Below, one piece after another: positions 1 through 7,175 of a stretch of 26,558 bases of DNA. The DNA is from JBDTRY01 sp039931435 (lineage in GTDB: Bacteria; Acidobacteriota; Thermoanaerobaculia; Gp7-AA8). The translations under genes and the position numbers were made by a program. The stretch spans positions 1 to 26,558 of the forward strand of contig JBDTRY010000032.1 in assembly GCA_039931435.1 (NCBI GenBank). Reading direction: 5' to 3'. Position 1 is the stretch's first letter. Each line of letters starts with the position of its first letter. A model generated the notes under the pieces. It was not told the DNA's origin and searched no databases. It saw only the letters and a list, made by a program, of their open reading frames with translations.

Positions 1-290
1 AGGCACGATTCTCGCCGACGAGATCCTTCGGTCGCTGCGCTCCCTCAAGGATGACAAGTTCTCCACATCCCGTAAGAACGCTGGCCGTTTCATTAAAGCG
101 TCGAGCGAAGGATCTCTTCTACCTTCCTGCTTGGCGCCGTGATGAAGGCACGATTCTCGTTGACCAGATCCTTCGGTCGCTGCGCTCCCTCAAGGATGAC
201 AAGTTCTCCACATCCCCTAAGAACGCTGGCCGTTTCATTGGAAGCGTCGAGCGAAGGATCTCTTCGACCTTCCCGGTTCCTCAACCGCAC
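1..290 (+). repeat. Tandem cluster of the window's main palindromic repeat
   Basis: A right half (GAGATCCTTCGG followed by GCTGCGCTCCCTCAAGGATGAC), a complete unit and a left half (GCGTCGAGCGAAGGATCTC followed by ACCTTCC) follow one another with a period of about 146 bp. Equivalent bases recur at 1 and 146, and at 98 and 244. The left and right halves are imperfect inverted repeats, so each unit can fold into a long hairpin. The same unit recurs near 2890, 9750, 11460 and 19115. The last half-unit runs up to the stop codon of the minus-strand gene ending at 291. Apparent short reading frames here follow the repeat and are not credible genes. Confidence 0.85.
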
Positions 291-947
291 TCAGCGACGG
301 CGGCCGGGTTTCTTCGTCGCAGGCGCCGACGCCTTCTCGCGCCTCTTCATGGCGTCGCGAATGACGACCGTCTCGTCGGCAGCCTTTGAGTCGGCGGTAA
401 TGATGTAAACCGAATCGTCATAACCGGGCGCCACGAACCGGATCGTGAACTTCCCCTCGTTCGCGAATTCGTAGGTCCCCTCCGGTCCCGAAAACTGGTT
501 CGCCGTCCCGATCTCCTGCTCGTTCACGTAGACCACGGCGTCCGAAGGAGTGACCGCGAACGTCATGCCCCTTCGTGCGGAAGCCTGGTAGGTAGAGATC
601 ACGCCCTCTTTCCCTCCGGTGATCGTTACTCGCGTCGATTCGCCGGTGTCCGGCGCAGCGGGATCGGGAACGGACGCGCCGATGGCACCATGAAGGCTTC
701 TCGAGGCGCCGGGTTCCGGTTCTCCTGGAGCGCCTGCCGATTCGAATTCTCGGCCTGCTGTCACTGTCCGGTGAACCACCGGCCGGTCTTCGGTTCGGGT
801 GCGATAGCGGAGCCCGGTGAACACGGCCAGGAGCGCCATGGACGCCAGAACCACGCCGATCAGCACCGGCACCCATCCCGGCAGAGAGGCCGTCTCTCCG
901 GAATCGCCGTCGGGATCAGGTCGGAGGGGAGGAGGTTCCGAGCTCAT
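291..947 (-). CDS. Single-pass membrane protein with PEGA-like C-terminal domain
   Basis: The 218-residue product has a short proline- and acid-rich N-terminus, one membrane segment at about residues 23-47 (LPGWVPVLIGVV onward), a low-complexity Pro/Ala/Gly/Glu linker, then a compact beta-rich domain at about 125-200. That domain (TPSDAVVYVNEQEIG, later FVAPGYDD) resembles PEGA domains, which are surface or periplasmic beta modules. The tail is very basic (KKPGRRR). The ATG overlaps the TGA of the upstream zinc-ribbon gene by 4 bases (ATGA at 944-947), so translational coupling is likely. It is the third gene of the selD operon. The membrane segment is clear; the PEGA assignment is by eye and moderate. 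The role is unknown. Confidence 0.8.
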   Translation of the reverse strand: MSSEPPPLRPDPDGDSGETASLPGWVPVLIGVVLASMALLAVFTGLRYRTRTEDRPVVHRTVTAGREFESAGAPGEPEPGASRSLHGAIGASVPDPAAPDTGESTRVTITGGKEGVISTYQASARRGMTFAVTPSDAVVYVNEQEIGTANQFSGPEGTYEFANEGKFTIRFVAPGYDDSVYIITADSKAADETVVIRDAMKRREKASAPATKKPGRRR

Positions 948-1360
948 GGTTCGTCTGACTCAGAACTCACCGTCTCGGCGTCAGCCATGTCCAACTCGCC
1001 AATCGTCTCACCCTCCTCGGGAAGGGCGTCGTACGCCGCCTGCTTTTCATTCATGAGGGCCGTGGCTCGAACCTGGTCCTCGACACGAACGTAAACCCGG
1101 ATCTCCCCGAGCTTGCCGAAGTTCACCGGCTCCATATGAAATCGCAGGGACTCCACGCGGCAGGGAATACCCTCCGTCTCCAGAAATCCCTGCAGTATCC
1201 GCGCTTCATCCTCGGTGGCCGCGCTGGAAATTTCGACCCACGTTCCGTCCTCTCCTTCGATGACCTGATAGGGGAGTTCGTCGTTGAGTGGCTGCTGATC
1301 AACCGGACACAGTTCGGTTCCATCCGGAAATTCTTTCTTGCAGGTCGGACAAAATGGCAT
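944..1360 (-). CDS. Zinc-ribbon protein with DUF2007-like domain
   Basis: The 138-residue soluble protein starts with a zinc-binding knuckle pair (CPTCKKEFPDG, then CPVD; cysteines near residues 4, 7, 18). A DUF2007-like domain follows: EDEARILQGFLETEGIPC, then IRVYVRVEDQVRATALM. DUF2007 proteins are small ACT-like modules described as putative signal transducers with no fixed ligand. The C-terminus is acidic. A strong ribosome binding site (AAAGGAGG, 8 bases before ATG) fixes the start. It lies 48 bp after selD and overlaps the next gene by 4 bp. A second DUF2007-like protein with zinc knuckles occurs at 9947-10456. Co-transcription with selD need not mean a selenium function. Confidence 0.85.
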   Translation of the reverse strand: MPFCPTCKKEFPDGTELCPVDQQPLNDELPYQVIEGEDGTWVEISSAATEDEARILQGFLETEGIPCRVESLRFHMEPVNFGKLGEIRVYVRVEDQVRATALMNEKQAAYDALPEEGETIGELDMADAETVSSESDEP

Positions 1361-1408
1361 TGGTACGCCTCCTTTGATTCCTCGTACGGCAGCGACGTTG
1401 AGGCCGCC

Positions 1409-2482
1409 TCAGCGACGAAGTTCGATCGCTCCGCTCTGATCCGTCACAGCACCAATCTTTGCACAGAGCAGGCCCTCTTCGCTGAAGCGGCGCTCCAGGG
1501 CTGCGGAGCTCGAGGCCGGCACAGACAAAAGGAGGCCTCCACTGGTCTGGGCATCGCACATGAGTTGATACTCGGCCTCACTCACGGAAGAATTCACCCG
1601 CGTGCGGAAACTCACGGCATTGCGAAGCGTGCCTTCAGGAACGAAGCCGTGGGCCAGAAGCTCCCGGACTCCGCTCAGCACAGGAACGGACGACGCCTCG
1701 ATCGACGCTCCCACTCCTGAACCGGTACAGATTTCGAGGAGATGCCCGATCAGTCCGTACCCCGTCACGTCCGTGGCGGCATTGACTCCGACCTCGGTCA
1801 TGATTCGCGACGCTGCGCGATTGAGAGTGAGCATCCAGTTGATGGCCTCATCGAGAGAAGGCCCCGAGGACTTGCGCAGACGCCGCAGAGCACCGGTGAC
1901 GCTGGCCCGGTGGGCGCAGACGAGGACCCCGTTTCCGATCGGTTTGGTCAGATAGAGGATGTCGCCGTCACGCGCGGTCGAATTCCTGACGATGCGGTCC
2001 GGCGCCACGATACCCGTGACAGCCAGTCCATACTTGGGAATGTCGTCGATGATCGTGTGGCCGCCGGCGACGGGGAATCCTGCTTCCGCCGCTTTCTCCG
2101 CTCCTCCCGCGAGAATCTCTTCGAGAACAGTCAGGGGAAGTTTGTCTGTGGGAAAAGCGGCGATGGCCAGACCGAGGATGGGCTCACCCCCCATGGCGTA
2201 GATATCCGAGATGGAATTCGCTGCGGCGATCGCTCCGAACAGACGGGGATCATCCACGATGGGCGTGAAGAAATCGACGGTCTGGACAATAGCGCGGTCC
2301 CCGTCGATCTTCAACACGGCCGCGTCGTCGCCGGTGGAATTGCCCACCAGAAGATCGCTCGTCACAAACGTGGGGAGTTTGGAAATGATCGCGCGCAGGT
2401 CATCCTGACCCAGCTTGCACGCTCAGCCACCCGATGTTGCGAACGACGAAAGAGGCGGATACGTTTTCAACTTCGACTTCAC
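1409..2482 (-). CDS. selD: Selenide, water dikinase (selenophosphate synthetase), selenocysteine-containing
   Basis: SelD makes selenophosphate from selenide and ATP, the selenium donor for selenocysteine and selenouridine. Family motifs are unbroken: LLVGNSTGDDAAV, TVDFFTPIVDDP, AANSISDIYAMGG, AGGHTI, ATDVTGYGLIGHL, CDAQTSGGLL. A conventional reading starts at a GTG at 2365 and lacks the N-terminal catalytic segment. Upstream in the same frame the sequence reads LSSFATSGG, TGA (2423-2425), then ACKLGQDDLRAIISKLP, matching the family's GG(C/U)xxK motif. E. coli Cys17 and Lys20 correspond to U20 and K23 here. Reading TGA as selenocysteine from the GTG at 2480-2482 gives 357 residues, near the usual length. 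An in-frame TAA at 2492-2494 limits the start; its ribosome binding site is weak. First gene of a three-gene operon. Confidence 0.9.
2396..2412 (-). promoter_or_regulatory. Candidate bacterial SECIS hairpin in selD
   Basis: Immediately after the TGA at 2425-2423 the mRNA can form GGUCA-GGA-UGACC, five Watson-Crick pairs, extended by two G-U pairs below. The apical GGA begins 18 bases after the UGA, counting the first base following it as 1. Bacterial SECIS elements are hairpins just after UGA, with the loop roughly 16-37 bases downstream and a G in the first two loop positions. This hairpin meets those rules. The fold was done by hand and no energy was calculated. Confidence 0.6.
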
Positions 2483-2565
2483 ACTCGTATCTTATGATGA
2501 CTGGACGCGAAGGGCGTGTGCCACGCATGCAGCGCCGGTCGACCAACTGACGAAGAGCACTTCGG

Positions 2566-2853
2566 ATGAACATTGATTACAGCTCACTGGAAACGGACAT
2601 GGAGACTGGCCTCTTCCGCCAGAATCTGGAGAAGGAATTGACGATCGGCTTCCGAGATCTCCACGATCGAGGGGAGCCTCTGCCACGGCCATCGCACTAT
2701 GCCTCGCGAATTGCGGAGATCGTCTATCAGGCAGCGGAGCGGCCCATCACATCGGAGAACGCTTACTACCTGTACCAGGAGATTCTCAGCGCCTGCGAGA
2801 GCGCCCTGGCCACGGTGATGGGAGAACCGCAAGGACCGGTGTCTCCCCAGTGA
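2566..2853 (+). CDS. Hypothetical protein, 95 residues
   Basis: I do not recognise this protein. It is soluble, acidic and mainly helical, with no signal peptide, membrane segment or metal-binding pattern. The sequence begins MNIDYSSLETDMETG and includes SHYASRIAEIVYQAAERP and a helical stretch YYLYQEILSACESALATVM. A modest purine-rich stretch (GAAGAG) lies about 10 bases before the ATG. The gene diverges from selD with 83 bp between the starts, so the two promoters must lie close together. Its end faces the dynamin-like gene across a palindromic repeat. Codon choice looks like that of neighbouring genes, which supports a real gene. Confidence 0.6.
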   Translation: MNIDYSSLETDMETGLFRQNLEKELTIGFRDLHDRGEPLPRPSHYASRIAEIVYQAAERPITSENAYYLYQEILSACESALATVMGEPQGPVSPQ

Positions 2854-2888
2854 GCCGATGTCCTGGAAATGACTCGATTGCAATGGCG

Positions 2889-3060
2889 TGTCATCCTGAA
2901 GCGTCGAGCGAAGGCTCTCTTCTACCTTCCAGGTTGCTACGGGAGGATGGGCACGATTCTCGTTGACGAGATCCTTCGGGTCTGCTGCGCTCCCTCGAGG
3001 ATGACAAGTTCTCCAGGCCTCGTAAAACCGCCGGGCGTTCTCATTAGAGGCGAAGGATCT
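2889..3060 (+). repeat. Palindromic interspersed repeat, copy B, with partial second left arm
   Basis: The left arm starts TGTCATCCTGAAGCGTCGAG near 2889. The centre CTACCTTCCAGGTTGC follows, and the right arm GACGAGATCCTTCGG ends in GAGGATGACAAG near 3008. A degraded second left arm (GGCGAAGGATCTCCTGC) follows near 3050. The element fills the gap between two converging genes. Orientation matches the other copies. Confidence 0.85.
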
Positions 3061-3105
3061 CCTGCGGTTCAGGGACGATCGTCGTCGTCCCCGCTCGGCC
3101 CAGGC

Positions 3106-4896
3106 TCAGAGCTTGCCCAGCTCCGCGGCGATCTCTCTGGCCTGCACATCGATGGACTGAAGGCGGGTGGCGAACCGTTCGATCTTCTCGGACTCAGCAT
3201 CGAAAAAACGCCGGTAGGGAAGAAAGGAATCGCCGATATGGGCAATCATCCGTCCGATTTCATCGCCCGATTCCCGCAGCAGTGCCTCTTCGAGTTGCTT
3301 ACGCAAACGGTCGATCTTCTCCTTGAATTCCGTTTTCGCCTTGCTGCGCTTGTAAGGAAGAATGAGGAAGCTGCTCACAAGGAGCATTGTCGCCGCCGTC
3401 AGTCCCGTGACGTCGAGGGCAACGCTGCTGAAGATCGTGGTCATCAGGTAGCCGAGACCGAGCGCTCCCGCACCCAGACCGAAGGACTGAAGTACGCCCT
3501 GCAGTGCGGAGTCGATGAGGTTCCGGCTCTCGATGGCCACGTCGTACGTTCGTAGACGCCGCTCGGCCTCGCTCTTGATCCGTGAGTACACCTCGTCGCG
3601 GTTATAGGCGAACTCCCGTCCCACTTTTCCCACGAGGTCGCCGCCGAGAGCTTCGAGGTCTCGCCGGCGGTGAAACTCCTCCACGGTATCTTTCCAGAGG
3701 CGCATGTTCGCCCGGACCAGCCAGTCCACGGATTCCTGGATGGTTCGATCGACCGAGCCTTCCCAGTCGTAGAAGACCTGCTTCTGAAACTCCTCGCGAA
3801 ATCTCGAAGCGTCTCGCAGGACCATGACATGACTGATGCGGATGTAGCGGTCGAGAAAATCGACGCCGCGGCGCTCCAGCTCCATCATGAGGTTGTCCAT
3901 GCGCGCCGTGAACTGCAGGAAGTTGGAACGGAGATCCTTTTCGGCGAGCGTGAGCTGGCTCTCGATGTCCTTAATTTTCTCGAGATCGCCTGCCAGCACC
4001 GTGCGCCGCGATTCGATCATCGTCAATTGCTTGCGGGAGAGGCTGGCTACGGTGTCCAGCGGCGCCTGCAGCTTCAATCGCAGCCGCTCCTGCTCCGACA
4101 GCACTCTGAAGATGTAATCCTCGAATGCTTCGAAGCGGCTTTTCGTCCACTCACGGGGGGTCAGCTCACCGGTTTTGGAGCCCAGCGCCAGCTTGCTGCT
4201 CACCGGAAGAATCATGGGATCGAATCCGAACAGCGTGCGAATGTTCTCGTCGAGATACTTCATGACCTGATCGATCTCGGCGTCGCTCTTCGTGTCGATC
4301 TTGTTCAGCACAAAGACGATCTTTTTTCCCCATTCGGCGATGAACTGCAGGAAGCCGCGTTCGGACTCGGAGAGAGGCCGATCGATGGAGGTCACAAAGA
4401 GAACAAGGTCGGCGCGCGGGATGAACTTCTCGGTCAGTTCCTGATGCTGAAGGACGATGGAGTTCGTGCCCGGTGTATCGACCAAGGTGATCGAGCGCAG
4501 AAAATCGACGGGGTAGCGCTGCTCGAGGAGAAAGTCGGAAACGGCCTTTTCTTCGGGTTCCTCGCCGTAGCGGAGGACGGAGATCTTGTCGTCGACCGGG
4601 ATGGGTCCTTCCTTGCGCCGGACGACGCCGAAAAGAGCGTTGATCAGCGAGGACTTTCCGGCGTTGAACTCCCCGACGACGACGATGGTGAAAAGCTCGT
4701 CCAGCCCGATGAGGAGGTCGTCCACGGTGCGCCGCTCTTCGAGCTGCTCTGCCTCCAGAATCGTCCTCAGCTCGACGAGCAGCTCCCGCTCGCGGCGGAG
4801 CAGTCCGTGCACGGCGGGGTCGACGACCTGATCGAAGATGGCGCTCACGGGCGGGAGTCTAGCAGGAGAGGGGCCAGCCTCGGATTTCCGCACCAC
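3106..4896 (-). CDS. Dynamin-family GTPase
   Basis: The product of up to 596 residues has a complete large-GTPase head: P-loop GEFNAGKSSLINALFG near residues 76-91, G3 DTPGTNS near 140, and G4 NKID near 198. A long helical stalk with coiled-coil character follows. A hydrophobic hairpin at about 470-520 (GLGAGALGLGYLMTTIFSS, then AATMLLVSSFLIL) looks like a membrane paddle, and the helical tail resumes after it. This is the layout of bacterial dynamin-like proteins, which remodel or protect membranes. The start is uncertain: tandem GTG codons lie at 4896 and 4893 and another GTG at 4848 begins VSAIFDQV; none has a strong ribosome binding site. The metallopeptidase gene lies 75 bp upstream on the same strand. 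Confidence 0.85.
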   Translation of the reverse strand: MVRKSEAGPSPARLPPVSAIFDQVVDPAVHGLLRRERELLVELRTILEAEQLEERRTVDDLLIGLDELFTIVVVGEFNAGKSSLINALFGVVRRKEGPIPVDDKISVLRYGEEPEEKAVSDFLLEQRYPVDFLRSITLVDTPGTNSIVLQHQELTEKFIPRADLVLFVTSIDRPLSESERGFLQFIAEWGKKIVFVLNKIDTKSDAEIDQVMKYLDENIRTLFGFDPMILPVSSKLALGSKTGELTPREWTKSRFEAFEDYIFRVLSEQERLRLKLQAPLDTVASLSRKQLTMIESRRTVLAGDLEKIKDIESQLTLAEKDLRSNFLQFTARMDNLMMELERRGVDFLDRYIRISHVMVLRDASRFREEFQKQVFYDWEGSVDRTIQESVDWLVRANMRLWKDTVEEFHRRRDLEALGGDLVGKVGREFAYNRDEVYSRIKSEAERRLRTYDVAIESRNLIDSALQGVLQSFGLGAGALGLGYLMTTIFSSVALDVTGLTAATMLLVSSFLILPYKRSKAKTEFKEKIDRLRKQLEEALLRESGDEIGRMIAHIGDSFLPYRRFFDAESEKIERFATRLQSIDVQAREIAAELGKL

Positions 4897-4971
4897 CGCG
4901 GTGGATCTGAGAGGAGAGAGTCCCCACCGTGGCCTGTCCCACTCGACAACTCCGAAGAAACAGCAGCCAGG

Positions 4972-6117
4972 TCACTTGCTCTTTGCCGCCGGCAGGAAGC
5001 TCTCGATGGACCTGGCATCCGGCCCGTAGGCGAAGCGCACGGAGGTGCCGCTCGTCACCATCCGAGGAGTGATGTGCTTCCCTTCGAGGAACGACTTCAG
5101 CTTTCCGGCGAATGCGGCCGCACGCGCCGGCGAAGCCCAGCGAGTCTCCCCGAGAACCGTCAGCGTTCCGTTGGCTCCTGAGACGACCGTAACCCGATCT
5201 CCGGCCCAACCCGCCGAGGCCTCCTTGCCCAGCAGAAACCGCCAGTGAAACTCCCCGAGCGCGGAATCCATCAGAGGATGCTCGCGAACCGGCGAGGCAA
5301 TGGCCACGGTCTTCAGAGGATACAACTCCGGATGAAGAATCTCTGCCGTGGTGGTGGGCGGGTTCCGATGGATCCGGTCCAGCTCGGCCCACCCTCCGCG
5401 CTTGTAGGCGGCGATGACGAACTTCAACCCTTCAGCGTAGGGAAACGTCAGCGACTCCGAAAAATAGGGAGGCGTGCCCTCAGGCATCCCGGTCTTCATC
5501 TCGCTCATCGTGGCCAGCATCTGCACCACCGTCGGTTCGTTCACCATTGCGTCCAGCGACACCCCCATCGAACCGGCAAGGTCGGCGAGCATGACCAGCG
5601 TTGCTTCCCCTTCGAGCAGGGACTGATAGGCGAGCTGCCCATCCCACTGCTCGCGCAGCTTGTCCAGACGCGGGCCGATATTGAAAACCTGATCCTGCAG
5701 GGCATGTGTCAGCTCGTGCACCTGGACCGCGTCATCGAAGGCACCGTTCAGCTCCAGGCCTTCCGGAGGCGTGGACAAGGAATAGTACGTCGCGGTTCTG
5801 GGATCGTAGAACGCCAGCACCTGCGCTTCATAGAGGTCGAGCAGCTGCCCGAGCGGATCCCCGGACATGGGGATGACCTGAAAGGCGCGCAGTACGTCGA
5901 CATAGCGCTCCGGCGGCAGGGGCAGATCGCTCTTCAGCCTTTCCTGGAGAAAGGCCACGAGGTCAGCCCGGGAGATCGTCTTCTGGGCCACCGTCCTGCG
6001 GAAGGTCTGATGGCGGAGTGCCTCGACCCGCTTCATGGCCGTTTGTATGTCCCCGGCGATGGCGGCGGATGATACGATCAGGAAGAGAATTACGGATTGG
6101 GCTCCAGCTCGGCGCAT
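4972..6117 (-). CDS. Exported HExxH metallopeptidase-like protein
   Basis: The product has a signal peptide (MRRAGAQSVILFLIVSSAAIAG) and is predicted to be exported. Its zinc-protease signature is VQVHELTHALQDQVF: HELTH supplies two histidines and the catalytic glutamate. It is preceded by LAFYDPRTATYYSLS and followed by a helix containing EGEATLVMLADLAG, whose glutamate could be the third zinc ligand. This pattern (HELTHALQDQ plus EGEA) is common in uncharacterised acidobacterial and myxobacterial proteins. I chose the ATG at 6115-6117 because the signal peptide starts there. The frame stays open to 6207, but that would bury the signal peptide and nearly meet the divergent gene at 6216. The length is 381 residues. 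The substrate is unknown. Confidence 0.8.
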   Translation of the reverse strand: MRRAGAQSVILFLIVSSAAIAGDIQTAMKRVEALRHQTFRRTVAQKTISRADLVAFLQERLKSDLPLPPERYVDVLRAFQVIPMSGDPLGQLLDLYEAQVLAFYDPRTATYYSLSTPPEGLELNGAFDDAVQVHELTHALQDQVFNIGPRLDKLREQWDGQLAYQSLLEGEATLVMLADLAGSMGVSLDAMVNEPTVVQMLATMSEMKTGMPEGTPPYFSESLTFPYAEGLKFVIAAYKRGGWAELDRIHRNPPTTTAEILHPELYPLKTVAIASPVREHPLMDSALGEFHWRFLLGKEASAGWAGDRVTVVSGANGTLTVLGETRWASPARAAAFAGKLKSFLEGKHITPRMVTSGTSVRFAYGPDARSIESFLPAAKSK

Positions 6118-6215
6118 GGCCGGATCAACAGCGGGTTCCGGAAGGCGATTCCGCTGGATTCCCGCAGCTTGAAAGCCGAACAGCCGTTCCCGTAGAATGC
6201 CCGTCACTTTTCACG

Positions 6216-6662
6216 ATGAGAGCCGATACTGAGCGCGTCGAGATCACGATCAGCAGCCGGTTCGAAAATATCGAGCTCGTGCAGGTGATCGCGGAGCATA
6301 TGTGCGAGAACGCCGGACTGGACGACGACGGATCCCACTGGATCGGAATGGCTGTGCGTGAAGGAGTGGCCAACGCCATCAAACATGGGAACAAGCTGGA
6401 TGTGGCCAAGAAGGTTTACGCCTGTTTCGAGCTCAGCGGCGGAAAGCTGGACATCCGCATCGCCGACGAGGGCCCGGGCTTCGACCCGGCTCAGGTCAGC
6501 GATCCCCTCAGCCCGATGAACATCATGAAGACGAGCGGTCGTGGAATCTTCTACATGAGGACTTTCATGGATCACGTGGATTATCAATTCAAACCAAACG
6601 GAACGGAACTGATCATGATCAAGGATCTGGCGGACCGGACCGGAACCAAGACCAACGGCTAG
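6216..6662 (+). CDS. RsbW/SpoIIAB-like serine kinase (anti-sigma factor, HATPase fold)
   Basis: The 148-residue product is a GHKL ATPase of the anti-sigma-factor kinase type. The N-box is VREGVANAIKHGN (residues about 48-60), the G1 box is DEGPGFD, and the later lid/G2 region is GRGIFYMRTFMD. Such kinases bind a sigma factor or phosphorylate a STAS-domain antagonist on serine. A STAS gene follows 58 bp downstream, the expected partner. The frame is open upstream, but the ATG at 6216 places the family's N-terminal strand (VEITISSRFENIELV) correctly. No strong ribosome binding site is visible. No matching sigma factor lies beside it; the ECF factor at 13413-13979 is of a different class. Confidence 0.88.
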   Translation: MRADTERVEITISSRFENIELVQVIAEHMCENAGLDDDGSHWIGMAVREGVANAIKHGNKLDVAKKVYACFELSGGKLDIRIADEGPGFDPAQVSDPLSPMNIMKTSGRGIFYMRTFMDHVDYQFKPNGTELIMIKDLADRTGTKTNG

Positions 6663-6670
6663 AAACATGC

Positions 6671-6706
6671 ATTCCCGGCAAAGCCGTCAATGACGGCGTC
6701 CGGAAT
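6671..6706 (+). other. Intercistronic hairpin between the kinase and STAS genes
   Basis: A perfect inner stem GCCGTC-AAT-GACGGC (6683-6697) is enclosed by outer arms ATTCC (6671-6675) and GGAAT (6702-6706). It ends about 14 bp before the STAS start codon, leaving GAGGAAAGAG free as the ribosome binding site. There is no U-run, so it is unlikely to be a full terminator. It may stabilise or partly attenuate the message. The sequence CCGGAATGAC also recalls the GTCATTCC-type repeats elsewhere in the window. Confidence 0.6.
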
Positions 6707-6720
6707 GACGGAGGAAAGAG

Positions 6721-7056
6721 ATGAAAGTCAGTGCTCGTAGTGTGGACGGCGTCGAGATCATCAGCCTTCAGGGAAAGATCACCATCGGCGCGGGAGACTC
6801 GCAGCTGCGTGACGCCATCCTCGACGCGCTGAAAGATGACAAACAGAACCTTCTGCTGGAAATGTCAGGGGTGACGGCGCTCGACTCCTCGGGGATCGGC
6901 GAACTGGTCGGTTCCTACACGACCGTCACCAACCGGGGCGGAAAGCTGAAGCTTCTGCATCTGCCGCCGAAGGTCACCGATCTGCTGCAGGTCACGCAGC
7001 TCATCACCGTATTCGAGGTCTATGACAACGAGGCGGAAGCCCTGAAGAGCTTCTGA
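6721..7056 (+). CDS. STAS-domain anti-sigma factor antagonist (SpoIIAA/RsbV-like)
   Basis: The 111-residue single STAS domain carries the phosphoacceptor motif ALDSSGIGEL; one of the serines at residues 56-57 is the predicted kinase target. It starts with the usual beta strand (VEIISLQGKI) and ends with the usual helix (VFEVYDNEAEALKSF). GAGGAAAGAG directly before the ATG is a clear ribosome binding site. With the upstream HATPase it forms a partner-switching pair: the dephosphorylated antagonist binds the kinase and frees the kinase's other client. No PP2C phosphatase gene is nearby, so the activating phosphatase must be elsewhere. A terminator hairpin follows at 7078. Confidence 0.92.
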   Translation: MKVSARSVDGVEIISLQGKITIGAGDSQLRDAILDALKDDKQNLLLEMSGVTALDSSGIGELVGSYTTVTNRGGKLKLLHLPPKVTDLLQVTQLITVFEVYDNEAEALKSF

Positions 7057-7077
7057 CCGATTCAATGCCGAGGCATG

Positions 7078-7110
7078 AAGCGGCGGCTGATCAGGTCGCC
7101 GCTTTGCTTT
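7078..7110 (+). terminator. Rho-independent-type terminator after the STAS gene
   Basis: An 8-bp perfect stem, AAGCGGCG and CGCCGCTT, encloses an 11-base loop and is followed by the T-rich TGCTTT. It begins 22 bp after the STAS stop codon. The reverse strand lacks a T-run, so it acts mainly on plus-strand transcription. Confidence 0.75.
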
Positions 7111-7175
7111 GCCCGCGATTCACTCCACTGCAACCTCACTCTCACCCACACAGCCCGTGGAGCCGCAGCCCGGCT

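Noticed and set aside
1..290. CRISPR array or coding repeats at the left edge
   Set aside because: The period is about 146 bp, the units are internally palindromic, there are no unique spacers of uniform size, and the same unit is dispersed in other intergenic gaps.
2363..2365. GTG at 2365 as the start of selD
   Set aside because: It would remove the conserved GG(C/U)xxK segment required for catalysis, while the upstream frame carries exactly that segment with TGA at the Sec position.
3670..5181. A 503-codon open frame on the plus strand
   Set aside because: It lies antisense to the dynamin-like gene and runs into the metallopeptidase gene, has no family features, and is the kind of long antisense frame GC-rich coding DNA produces.
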